Source: Chlorobiaceae bacterium
GTDB lineage: Bacteria; Bacteroidota; Chlorobiia; Chlorobiales; Chlorobiaceae
Reading direction: 5' to 3'
Length of the DNA stretch: 64,000 bases
NCBI GenBank assembly: GCA_013334225.1
Contig: JAAXXY010000014.1
Coordinates: 1 to 64,000, forward strand
A program made the translations under genes and the position numbers. Positions 57,149-64,000 of the stretch are shown piece after piece. Within the stretch, counting starts at the first letter, position 1; the number at the start of each line of letters is the position of its first letter. The notes under the pieces are model-generated. The model had not been told where the DNA came from, made no database searches, and worked only from the letters and a program-made list of their open reading frames with translations.

Positions 57149-57862
57149 ATGGATACTCTTCATGCAACGTTTTTTTCGCTCCCTGTCGTGTGGCATAATG
57201 CACTGGTCACGCTGCTGACCTTTGTTTATGTTTTCAGTGTTCCCCCTCTTATGGATTATCTCGTGACCAATCATGGTCTTCCACGTGATATCAGCCGCAA
57301 GATCACCCATATCTGTGCAGGCTCTGTGATTGTTTTTCTTCCGCTTTATGTTGACGGAGACTGGTCCCAGTATCTGAATATCACCGTTTTCGCGGTATGG
57401 ACGCTGCTGCTTGTCCAGAAAGGTCTTTTTGCCGCCGATGACGATCAGGCGGTAAAAACCATGACGCGAACCGGGGACAAACGAGAATTGCTGAAAGGGA
57501 CCCTCTATTTCGTGATTGTTGCAATGATCTGCGGTTCGATCTACTACAAGAGCCTCGAAGGTGTGCTGGCGATGGCCATTCTCGGCTGGGGTGACGGTCT
57601 CGCACCGGTTATCGGCACAAGGTACGGAAAAATGAAATACCATGTTTTCAGCGACAAGAGCGTGGAGGGAAGTATTGCATTTCTTGTCGGCAGCGTTGCT
57701 GCAGGGCTTTTCTTCGTGAAACTGATCCTGCCGGAATCTTTTGATCCGATGCGTATCATCGCTATTTCAGTTATCGCGACAATCATCGAAGGACTGAGCC
57801 CGAAGGAGGTCGATAACCTGACCATTCCTCTTGCCGTGGTTCTTGCGCTCAAGGTAATCTGA
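57149..57862 (+). CDS. phytol/farnesol-kinase-like membrane protein
   Basis: A 237-residue protein with about seven membrane segments, resembling the dolichol kinase/phytol kinase (VTE5, FOLK) and CTP-dependent cytidylyltransferase superfamily. Conserved landmarks are SRKITHICAG, ILGWGDGLAPVIGTRYG, DKSVEGSIAFLVGS and EVDNLTIPLAVV. The closest families phosphorylate prenyl alcohols with CTP. It lies 123 bases after the bacteriochlorophyll synthase gene and one base before lpxH, so it could phosphorylate farnesol or phytol released from pigments to supply that enzyme. The kinase family call is good; the farnesol link is inference from context. Confidence 0.75.
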   Translation: MDTLHATFFSLPVVWHNALVTLLTFVYVFSVPPLMDYLVTNHGLPRDISRKITHICAGSVIVFLPLYVDGDWSQYLNITVFAVWTLLLVQKGLFAADDDQAVKTMTRTGDKRELLKGTLYFVIVAMICGSIYYKSLEGVLAMAILGWGDGLAPVIGTRYGKMKYHVFSDKSVEGSIAFLVGSVAAGLFFVKLILPESFDPMRIIAISVIATIIEGLSPKEVDNLTIPLAVVLALKVI

Positions 57863-57863
57863 G

Positions 57864-58601
57864 ATGTCCGCTTCTTTTTTTATCAGTGATATACACGTAG
57901 GTCTTCAGGACAAAAAGAACGAGAAGCTCAAGCTTGACCATCTCGAACGGCTTTTTGCCATAATCAAGGCAGAAGGCCGTTCGCTTTATATGCTGGGTGA
58001 TATTTTCGATTACTGGATGGAGTTCCGTCATCTCGTTCCAAAGGGATTCACAAGGTTCTACTGCATGCTTTCCGACCTTGTCCGAAACGGTATCGAGGTG
58101 TCGTATATTGCCGGAAATCACGATTTTTATCTCGGGCGCTTCTTTGACGAGGAGCTCGGAGTGAAAACATGTTACGGAATGCAGGAGTTCACTATTGACG
58201 GATCAAAGTTTGTCCTCGCCCATGGCGACGGCCTCGGAAAAGGGGATATCGGCTACAAGCTGTTTGTGCATATCATAAGAAATCCGTTCAACATCGCTCT
58301 GCTGTCACGATTTCATCCCGATTTCGCCATAGGTATCATGAAAGGATATTCGCGCTACAGCCGGGACAAACAGGAAGGCAATGGTTTCTATAAAAGCGAT
58401 CGTTTGTTGAATTTTGCCGAATCGCTGGCACAGGAAAAAGATTTCGATTATTTTGTCTGCGGCCATAATCATGAGCACGGTATTGCAGAGCTGTCAGGAG
58501 GTAAACGAAAATACATAAACCTCGGTTCATGGATCGATGGTTCTTTACCTTACGGGGTTTTCGACCGTGGCGTTTTCGAACTCAGGCAGTTATCACGTTA
58601 A
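57864..58601 (+). CDS. lpxH: UDP-2,3-diacylglucosamine hydrolase-like phosphoesterase
   Basis: A 245-residue metallophosphoesterase of the LpxH type, splitting UDP-diacylglucosamine in lipid A synthesis. Metal ligands lie in [41 protein letters not shown] and CGHNHEHG, in the usual order. Only one base separates it from the kinase-like gene, so translation is likely coupled. Together with lpxA it gives two of the lipid A steps in the window. Confidence 0.88.
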   Translation: MSASFFISDIHVGLQDKKNEKLKLDHLERLFAIIKAEGRSLYMLGDIFDYWMEFRHLVPKGFTRFYCMLSDLVRNGIEVSYIAGNHDFYLGRFFDEELGVKTCYGMQEFTIDGSKFVLAHGDGLGKGDIGYKLFVHIIRNPFNIALLSRFHPDFAIGIMKGYSRYSRDKQEGNGFYKSDRLLNFAESLAQEKDFDYFVCGHNHEHGIAELSGGKRKYINLGSWIDGSLPYGVFDRGVFELRQLSR

Positions 58602-58620
58602 ACAACAGAAACAAGCAGAT

Positions 58621-59505
58621 ATGAGCAATGACAACAAAGTCCTGAAACTCGGGTTGCCGAAAGGAAGTCTTCAGGACTCTACAATAGACCTTTTCGCACA
58701 TGCCGGGTTCCATTTTTCCGTTCAGAGCCGTTCCTATTTTCCATCAATAGATGACGACGAACTGGAAGCTATCCTGATCAGGGCACAGGAAATGGCCCAT
58801 TATGTTGAAATGGGTGCTTTCGATGTCGGACTTACCGGTAAGGACTGGATTATCGAGACCGATGCCGATGTGGTTGAGGTTGCCGATCTTATCTATTCCA
58901 AAGCTTCAATGAGGCCTGTTCGCTGGGTCCTTGCCGTACCGGAGAACTCAGCCATCAGATCGGTGAAAGATCTTGAAGGAAAACATATTGCAACAGAGGT
59001 TGTCAATATTACGAAGAAATACCTTGCAAGCAACGGTGTGAATGCCTCGGTTGAATTCAGCTGGGGTGCAACCGAAGTCAAACCTCCCGATCTTGCCGAT
59101 GCCATTGTAGAGGTGACCGAGACAGGCTCTTCTCTCAGGGCGAACAAGCTGAGGATTGTCGAAACGATCCTCGAATCCAATACGAAGCTTATAGCGAACA
59201 AGGATTCATGGAACGATCCCTGGAAACGCGAGAAAATCGAGAATATGGCACTGCTGCTCGAGGGTGCTATCAACGCCCAGGGCAAAGTGGGATTGAAAAT
59301 GAACGCGCCTAAATCCTCGCTTGACAAGATACTGTCTATTATTCCTGCTTTGCGTCAGCCGACCATATCATATCTTGTTGAAGCCGAATGGGTTGCGCTT
59401 GAAGTGATCGTTACCGAGAAAATCGTGCGCAAACTCATACCTGATCTGAAGAAAGCCGGTGCGGAAGGAATCTTCGAGTATGATATCAACAAACTGATCG
59501 ATTGA
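58621..59505 (+). CDS. hisG: ATP phosphoribosyltransferase, long form
   Basis: A 294-residue first enzyme of histidine synthesis. [20 protein letters not shown] opens it, [10 protein letters not shown] and [20 protein letters not shown] bind PRPP, and the C-terminal 80 residues are an ACT-like regulatory domain, so this is the long, histidine-sensitive form that does not need HisZ. The ATG at 58621 is used; a longer frame back to 58537 would overlap lpxH. A terminator follows. Confidence 0.96.
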   Translation: MSNDNKVLKLGLPKGSLQDSTIDLFAHAGFHFSVQSRSYFPSIDDDELEAILIRAQEMAHYVEMGAFDVGLTGKDWIIETDADVVEVADLIYSKASMRPVRWVLAVPENSAIRSVKDLEGKHIATEVVNITKKYLASNGVNASVEFSWGATEVKPPDLADAIVEVTETGSSLRANKLRIVETILESNTKLIANKDSWNDPWKREKIENMALLLEGAINAQGKVGLKMNAPKSSLDKILSIIPALRQPTISYLVEAEWVALEVIVTEKIVRKLIPDLKKAGAEGIFEYDINKLID

Positions 59506-59532
59506 CACAGTATCCTATTCTTTTCACTCAGG

Positions 59533-59557
59533 GCCGCCTGTGAGGGCGGCTTTTTTT
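59533..59557 (+). terminator. terminator after hisG
   Basis: GCCGCC (59533-59538) with GGCGGC (59545-59550), then seven T. An in-frame GTG at 59540 lies in the loop, but the downstream gene's ATG at 59567 makes the terminator external to it. Confidence 0.85.
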
Positions 59558-59566
59558 AACGTTGCA

Positions 59567-60709
59567 ATGATTCTTCCTGTCTATCAGATACTGGTATTGT
59601 GCTCACTGCTCGTCTTTTTCGGCATATTGCTCAGGAATCTGGTCGATCTGCGTGACTTGCCGGAAAATCCGCCGGACAGCGGACCTTTTGTCTCAGTTCT
59701 TGTCCCGGCACGCAATGAAATGCTCAATATCGAGCGCTGTGTTTTATCCCTTCTGATGCAGGATTACAGGGATTTCGAGATTATCGTGCTCGATGACGGT
59801 TCTACCGATGCGACACCCGATATACTGAAAAAAATTCAGGTTGATTCAGGCAGTCGTTTGCATATTGTTCAGGGAGAACCGCTTCCCGAGGGATGGCATG
59901 GCAAAGCCTGGGCATGTTTTCAGCTTGCGCATGAAGCCAGGGGAGAGTTTCTGCTTTTCACGGATGCCGATACCAATCATCTTCCTGATGCTCTTCGCAG
60001 GTCGCTTGGGGCATTGCAGGCGGCACAAGCTGATATGCTTACCTTGACACCCCGACAGGAACTTGGTTCGTTCTGGGAAAAGCTCATAGTGCCTCTTGTG
60101 TATGTTATCCTTATGTGCTACCTGCCGCTCCGGTTTGTCAGCCGTACCAGAATTCCCGCTTTTTGTTTCGCCGTAGGCCAGTTCATCCTGTTTCGTCGTG
60201 AGCTTTATGAACGAATCAATGGACATACTTCGGTCCGTGAATCTATTGTCGAAGATGTCTGGCTGTGCAGGGCGATAAAAAAAGCCGGAGGCAAGGTAGT
60301 TGCATATAACGGCACCGATGTGTTGAGTTGCAGAATGTACAGGAGTTTCAACGATATCTGGACCGGGTTTTCAAAAAACCTTTTCGCAGGCATCGGGTAT
60401 AGCACTCCAGTTCTGATTATGCTTATGCTGCTTGTCGCGGTTTTTTACATAGTCCCCTATGGATTTATTTTTTCTGCCATTTTCTACCGGGAATTCACAA
60501 CTGCGATATTCTGGTTGCCTTTTGCCCAGATAATCCTTGCGCTTATCTGCCGGGTTATCATAGCCCTGAAGTTTCGTCAACCTGTTGCCTCTGCATTTTT
60601 CAACGTACTCTCTCAGCTCATGCTGCTTGCCATTGCCTGGAACTCTTTTTATATCATCAGATCCGGAAAGGGAGCGGAATGGAAAGGACGGCGGTACAAT
60701 TTTTCCTGA
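59567..60709 (+). CDS. cruC: family 2 glycosyltransferase, probable chlorobactene glucosyltransferase CruC
   Basis: A 380-residue membrane-bound glycosyltransferase. An N-terminal membrane segment precedes the GT2 domain with VSVLVPARNEMLNIERCVLS, IIVLDDGSTDATPDIL and the DxD site FTDADTNH; EDVWLCRAIKKAGG follows, and three C-terminal membrane segments end the protein. This is the layout of carotenoid glycosyltransferases such as CruC, which glucosylates chlorobactene in green sulfur bacteria; the position near bchK also fits the gene order I recall from Chlorobaculum tepidum. The start at 59567 excludes the upstream terminator. CruC identity is inferred from family and context. Confidence 0.75.
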   Translation: MILPVYQILVLCSLLVFFGILLRNLVDLRDLPENPPDSGPFVSVLVPARNEMLNIERCVLSLLMQDYRDFEIIVLDDGSTDATPDILKKIQVDSGSRLHIVQGEPLPEGWHGKAWACFQLAHEARGEFLLFTDADTNHLPDALRRSLGALQAAQADMLTLTPRQELGSFWEKLIVPLVYVILMCYLPLRFVSRTRIPAFCFAVGQFILFRRELYERINGHTSVRESIVEDVWLCRAIKKAGGKVVAYNGTDVLSCRMYRSFNDIWTGFSKNLFAGIGYSTPVLIMLMLLVAVFYIVPYGFIFSAIFYREFTTAIFWLPFAQIILALICRVIIALKFRQPVASAFFNVLSQLMLLAIAWNSFYIIRSGKGAEWKGRRYNFS

Positions 60710-60825
60710 CAGCAGCCGGAATTCGGGGAAGGCAATAATTTTTTTTACATTAACAGACATATTTCCAGAATTCGGGCGCTTGCAGGCCTTCAAAAGGACA
60801 TTAAATTAAAACAGCTCTATTCACT

Positions 60826-61779
60826 ATGGGTTTATTATCGAAAATATTCGGCAAGAAGGAAGAGGTTGTACTGAAACGTCCGAAACTCATTGAAGACGTG
60901 AACCTGATAAAAACGTTGGAAGGCCATCAGGACAGAGTGCTTGGTGTCACGTTCAGCCCCGACGGCAAAAAGCTTGTGAGCGGCAGTTTTGATGAAAAAG
61001 TGATGCTGTGGGACGTTGAGAGCGGCAAAGCGTTGCACACCATGTCAGGCCACACGACCTGGGTCAAGTGTGTCGATTACAGCCCCAAGGGCGACAAGGT
61101 TGCAAGCGGAAGTATCGACAGCACCGTGAGGATATGGGACGCCGAGACTGGTACATGCATCCATGTCTGCAAAGGGCATGATACAGAGGTCAGAATGATC
61201 GCATTCAGTCCTGACGGGAAAATACTTGCAAGTTGTTCCCGTGATGCAACCATAAAACTCTGGGATGTAGAGTCGGGCAAAGAAGTGAAAACGATTACAG
61301 GGCACAAATCGTATATTGAATGTGTTGTCTTCAGTCATGACGGGAAGAAAATCGCAAGCTGCGGAGAGGAGCCCATCATTAAGATCTGGGATGCGGAAAC
61401 AGGCAGAAACATAGCGAATTATAAAACCAACGATACTCTTTCTCACAGTCTTGTCTTCAGCCCTGATGACACGCTTATCGCTTTCTGTGGTCGAGATGCG
61501 AAAGTCAAGATTATCGATGCCGGAAGCGGCGAGATCATCAAGGTTCTTGAAGGCCATGAGGATGGTGTCCGCTGTGTCTGCTTCCATCCGGAAGGCTCAA
61601 TGGTTGCAAGTGCGGCAAATGACGAGTCGGTGAGGCTCTGGGATGTCAAATCCGGACAGCTCCTGCATACATACAGAGGACATGTTCTTGAAGTTCAGTC
61701 GGTCGATATTTCTCCTGACGGCAAAATGATTGTCAGCGGAAGTGATGACCGCAAAATCAAGTTCTGGGGTATCCGGTAA
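60826..61779 (+). CDS. seven-repeat WD40 propeller protein
   Basis: A 317-residue protein with seven WD40 repeats following a short basic, amphipathic start (MGLLSKIFGKKEEVVLKRPK). The repeats begin near EGHQDRV, SGHTTWV, KGHDTEV, TGHKSYI, TNDTLSH, EGHEDGV and RGHVLEV, and end in LWDV, IWDA, LWDV, IWDA, IIDA, LWDV and FWGI. The fifth is the most divergent. No kinase, trypsin or other effector domain is fused. Role unknown; a scaffold or membrane-peripheral function is possible from the N-terminal helix. A strong terminator follows. Confidence 0.85.
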   Translation: MGLLSKIFGKKEEVVLKRPKLIEDVNLIKTLEGHQDRVLGVTFSPDGKKLVSGSFDEKVMLWDVESGKALHTMSGHTTWVKCVDYSPKGDKVASGSIDSTVRIWDAETGTCIHVCKGHDTEVRMIAFSPDGKILASCSRDATIKLWDVESGKEVKTITGHKSYIECVVFSHDGKKIASCGEEPIIKIWDAETGRNIANYKTNDTLSHSLVFSPDDTLIAFCGRDAKVKIIDAGSGEIIKVLEGHEDGVRCVCFHPEGSMVASAANDESVRLWDVKSGQLLHTYRGHVLEVQSVDISPDGKMIVSGSDDRKIKFWGIR

Positions 61780-61850
61780 CCTGTATGTGTAGATAAATAA
61801 GTAATATAGGACTCCTGAAAGGAGTTTGGGGGCAGTGTATACTCGCACAA

Positions 61851-61883
61851 AAAAAGTTGCGCAAAGTGTGCAACTTTTTTTTT
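61851..61883 (+). terminator. terminator after the WD40 gene
   Basis: AAAAAGTTGC (61851-61860) with GCAACTTTTT (61870-61879), nine-base loop, then continuing T-run to 61882. The A/T-flanked stem allows either direction. A smaller hairpin (ACTCCTGAAAGGAGT) precedes it at 61811-61825. Confidence 0.9.
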
Positions 61884-61998
61884 GAATAAACCTAAAGTGA
61901 GTAAATTATTTTTTACAAAAAAATAAATTTTTTTTGGGCTTTTCTGACACGGGAAGCTCATGGTAACGCCAGGTAAAACCGGCAAAAAAGAGGTCAAT

Positions 61999-62208
61999 AT
62001 GGGTAATCAGGTTGAAGGAACTGTAAAATGGTTCAACGAAGAAAAAGGGTACGGGTTTATTGAACAGAAAGGCGGAAAAGACGTTTTTGTGCATTACAGC
62101 GCAATCGTCGGCAACGGCCGCAAAACCCTTGTTGAAGGCCAGAAAGTGATGATGGAAGTAGTTCAGGGATCAAAAGGTCTTCAGGCTGCCGGCGTAACCC
62201 CTGTTTGA
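61999..62208 (+). CDS. cold-shock-type RNA chaperone
   Basis: A 69-residue CspA-family protein. [20 protein letters not shown] contains RNP-1 (KGYGFI) and VFVHYS is RNP-2, both intact, so RNA binding is expected. A longer frame starting at 61960 exists, but AGAGGT at 61988-61993 favours the ATG at 61999. The 115-base leader after the WD40 terminator is long, as in cold-inducible members, though cold induction is not shown. Confidence 0.95.
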   Translation: MGNQVEGTVKWFNEEKGYGFIEQKGGKDVFVHYSAIVGNGRKTLVEGQKVMMEVVQGSKGLQAAGVTPV

Positions 62209-62361
62209 GAGTCGGCCGGAACCAGCGTTCATTTTTTTCCGGTTACCCGAAGCGGTTTTATCAGTAATAACAGAACAACCGGTTTCTTTTTTTGCGGTTC
62301 ATGTTCAGAACGATTATCTGGTTTTATCATTGCACGGCCGGAATGTGTTTTTTCTTGCTGA

Positions 62362-62397
62362 AAGAATGGGCATACAATGTTGTGCCCATTCTTTTTT
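62362..62397 (+). terminator. terminator in the gap after the cold-shock gene
   Basis: AGAATGGGCA with TGCCCATTCT forms a perfect ten-base stem, followed by T7. It lies about 150 bases after the cold-shock stop, so either the transcript has a long 3' region or a small RNA ends here. Confidence 0.85.
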
Positions 62398-62480
62398 TAA
62401 AATAATTCCATGATTGATCATGCTCCGGTGAATCTGTTCCGGGTGTATGTTATCATTCAATTATCATTGTAGAAAATATC

Positions 62481-63389
62481 ATGCTTCAAACAAACGAAAA
62501 GCATCTTGTAGAGTTTTTGCTGCAGTGTCATCCCGGTCAGCCAAGAACGAGGGGCAACTGGGAAGTTGATCATCATGGCACCCCTTTTATTCTGCCATCA
62601 ATAGGAGGGATAACCCTGAATGTTCAGGCCGGTGACCCTGCATTCGGATGGGTCGGTGATCATATAGAGCCGGGAGTGAGCTGTACGGCCGATACGCACA
62701 AGCCGTTCGAACATCCCAATGTCGGGTTGCAGATCTATGCATGCGCGGGCAACAGGGCCACCGTTGTCACCGGCGATGCAAAAGGCGCAGAAGGCCGAGT
62801 ACTGGGGCATCACGGAGGTTCGGAACATGTGATTGTCGATTTTCCGAAAGATGTCAAGGAAAAAATGCTTTACAGTGACACGATTGTCATCAGGGGAAAA
62901 GGTCAGGGCCTGAAGCTTTCCGATTATCCCGATATCACCCTGTTCAATCTCGATCCGGATCTGCTTCGGTCAATGCACATCCGAGAGCTTGATGGCGGCA
63001 TGCTCGAAGTGCCGGTTACGACCGTTGTCCCTGCAGTCTGCATGGGATCGGGCATCGGATCGGCCCATGTGGCGAAAGGCGACTACGATATCATGACGAG
63101 CGATGCCGACACGGTCAGGGAATACGGGATCGACCGGATCCGTTTCGGCGATTTTGTCGCCCTTCTCGATCATGACAACCGTTTCGGACGGGCATACCGA
63201 AAAGGCGCGATCACAATCGGGATCGTTGTGCACAGCGACTGTCTCGAAGCCGGCCACGGTCCTGGTGTCACGACGCTCATGACCTGCGCTTCACCCTTGA
63301 TCAGGCCGGTTATCGACCCGGCGGCCAATATTGCCGATCTGCTTGGTATCGGCACTACGGCAAAGAAGAAGCAGAAAGCGAGGAAATAA
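62481..63389 (+). CDS. DUF4438 family protein
   Basis: A 302-residue soluble protein without signal peptide. Its histidine- and aspartate-rich stretches ([35 protein letters not shown]) and the long glycine-containing loop [20 protein letters not shown] resemble DUF4438 proteins known from thermophiles and other anaerobes, which lack an assigned function. The C-terminus is basic ([11 protein letters not shown]). No neighbour gives a clue: the flanking ABC transporter is on the opposite strand. Confidence 0.75.
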   Translation: MLQTNEKHLVEFLLQCHPGQPRTRGNWEVDHHGTPFILPSIGGITLNVQAGDPAFGWVGDHIEPGVSCTADTHKPFEHPNVGLQIYACAGNRATVVTGDAKGAEGRVLGHHGGSEHVIVDFPKDVKEKMLYSDTIVIRGKGQGLKLSDYPDITLFNLDPDLLRSMHIRELDGGMLEVPVTTVVPAVCMGSGIGSAHVAKGDYDIMTSDADTVREYGIDRIRFGDFVALLDHDNRFGRAYRKGAITIGIVVHSDCLEAGHGPGVTTLMTCASPLIRPVIDPAANIADLLGIGTTAKKKQKARK

Positions 63390-63446
63390 GCAAACGCTCC
63401 TTGATCAGCTTTCTTCGACAGAAAGAAGGTTGATTACGTATGGTTA

Positions 63447-64000
63447 TCATAGTGACGGTGTTGCTCCGAACTGAAGCTCATAGAGTTTTTTATACAAGCC
63501 GTTGACGGCGATCAGTTCCTCATGGCTTCCTGATTCTGCAACTCTTCCTTTGTCCAGGACAATGATTTTGTCAGCGTTCTTGATGGTCGACAAGCGGTGA
63601 GCAACAACAAGTGCCGTACGGTTTTCCATTGCCTGATCGATAGCTTGCTGGACTATTTTTTCTGATTCGTTATCGAGAGCACTGGTAGCTTCATCGAATA
63701 TCAACAGTTCAGGGTTATTGACCATTGCCCGTGCGATGGCAATTCTCTGTCGCTGTCCTCCTGAAAGCTGGATGCCGCGGTCGCCGATCATGGTGTCATA
63801 CTGCTGAGGTTTTTCTGTAATGAATTCGTGAGCATTTGACAGCTTTGCCGCCTGTTCGATGCGGGCTCTGCTGATTTCCCCATGAACACCATAGGCGATA
63901 TTCTGTTCAATGGTGTCGTTAAACAGTATGACCTCCTGGTTCACAACTCCGATCATTTTGCGTAACTGTTTGTAGTCGTACTCACGGATATCTATTCCGT
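63447..64000 (-). CDS. ABC transporter ATP-binding domain, partial (runs off the right end)
   Basis: The C-terminal 184 residues of an exporter-type ABC protein. The Q-loop-side GVVNQEVILFNDT, signature LSGGQRQRIAIARA, Walker B LLIFDEATSALD and switch VAHRLSTIK are present; upstream codons to the window end read GIDIREYDYKQLRK in frame, so the open frame continues beyond 64000. Most similar to MsbA-type lipid or multidrug exporters with the membrane domain fused N-terminally, but that part is outside the window. Confidence 0.92.
   Translation of the reverse strand, partial: GIDIREYDYKQLRKMIGVVNQEVILFNDTIEQNIAYGVHGEISRARIEQAAKLSNAHEFITEKPQQYDTMIGDRGIQLSGGQRQRIAIARAMVNNPELLIFDEATSALDNESEKIVQQAIDQAMENRTALVVAHRLSTIKNADKIIVLDKGRVAESGSHEELIAVNGLYKKLYELQFGATPSL

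Noticed and set aside
1..64000. CRISPR arrays, complete insertion sequences and prophage genes
   Set aside because: No regularly spaced repeats, transposase, integrase or phage structural gene was found on reading the window.

Overview
The window is from a green sulfur bacterium (Chlorobi, family Chlorobiaceae). Three observations support this: a bchN-bchB-bchL set and a bchJ-like gene for anaerobic bacteriochlorophyll synthesis, a UbiA-type bacteriochlorophyll synthase (best guess bchK), and a family 2 glycosyltransferase in the place expected for the chlorobactene glucosyltransferase cruC. Lipid A genes (lpxA, lpxH) show a Gram-negative envelope. No species-level call is justified from sequence alone.

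Layout. 1-5.4 kb is an accessory stretch: a frameshifted Fic-family remnant, a methyltransferase, palindromic and dispersed repeats, a Phd/VapC-type toxin-antitoxin pair, a GC-rich NAD(P)-binding epimerase, an unknown membrane protein and an unknown secreted protein. rsgA follows. 6.8-26.6 kb is one long same-strand translation block that fuses the str (rpsL-rpsG-fusA-tuf), S10 (rpsJ to rpsQ), spc (rplN to rpmJ, with secY, map and infA) and alpha (rpsM-rpsK-rpsD-rpoA-rplQ) operons. A tRNA-Gly gene sits inside it between rplN and rplX, and adk is absent between secY and map. A bidirectional-looking terminator ends the block, facing rsmG on the minus strand.

27.5-36.4 kb carries a nucleotidyltransferase of the mannose-1-phosphate type, cysS (minus), engB, purA, a thiamine-binding-like protein, then bchN-bchB-bchL closed by a clear terminator. 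A stand-alone TIR-domain gene and a convergent minus-strand pair (lipoprotein then bchJ) separate this from 39.5-49.8 kb, a run of nine closely spaced plus-strand genes: glgA, a GmhB-like phosphatase, hemW, a large DUF2723 membrane protein, lpxA, a ROK kinase, a ComF-type phosphoribosyltransferase, rsmE and an AI-2E-family permease. ndk faces it on the minus strand.

50.7-64 kb holds an SDR reductase, cysK, nifS-nifU (translationally overlapping), miaB, bchK, a phytol/farnesol-kinase-like membrane protein, lpxH, hisG, cruC, a seven-repeat WD40 protein, a cold-shock protein, a DUF4438 protein and the C-terminal half of an ABC transporter that runs off the end. The photosynthetic genes fit together as a pathway: BchNBL makes chlorophyllide, BchJ assists vinyl-group processing, BchK adds the isoprenoid alcohol tail, the neighbouring kinase-like protein could supply or recycle that tail, and CruC glycosylates the chlorosome carotenoid.

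The most interesting points are the bchK/prenol-kinase-like pairing with a GC-clamped hairpin just before bchK, the solo TIR gene between bch genes, the tRNA inside the spc operon, and glgA and gmhB homologues that lack canonical active-site or metal-site residues. No CRISPR array, complete insertion sequence or prophage was seen.
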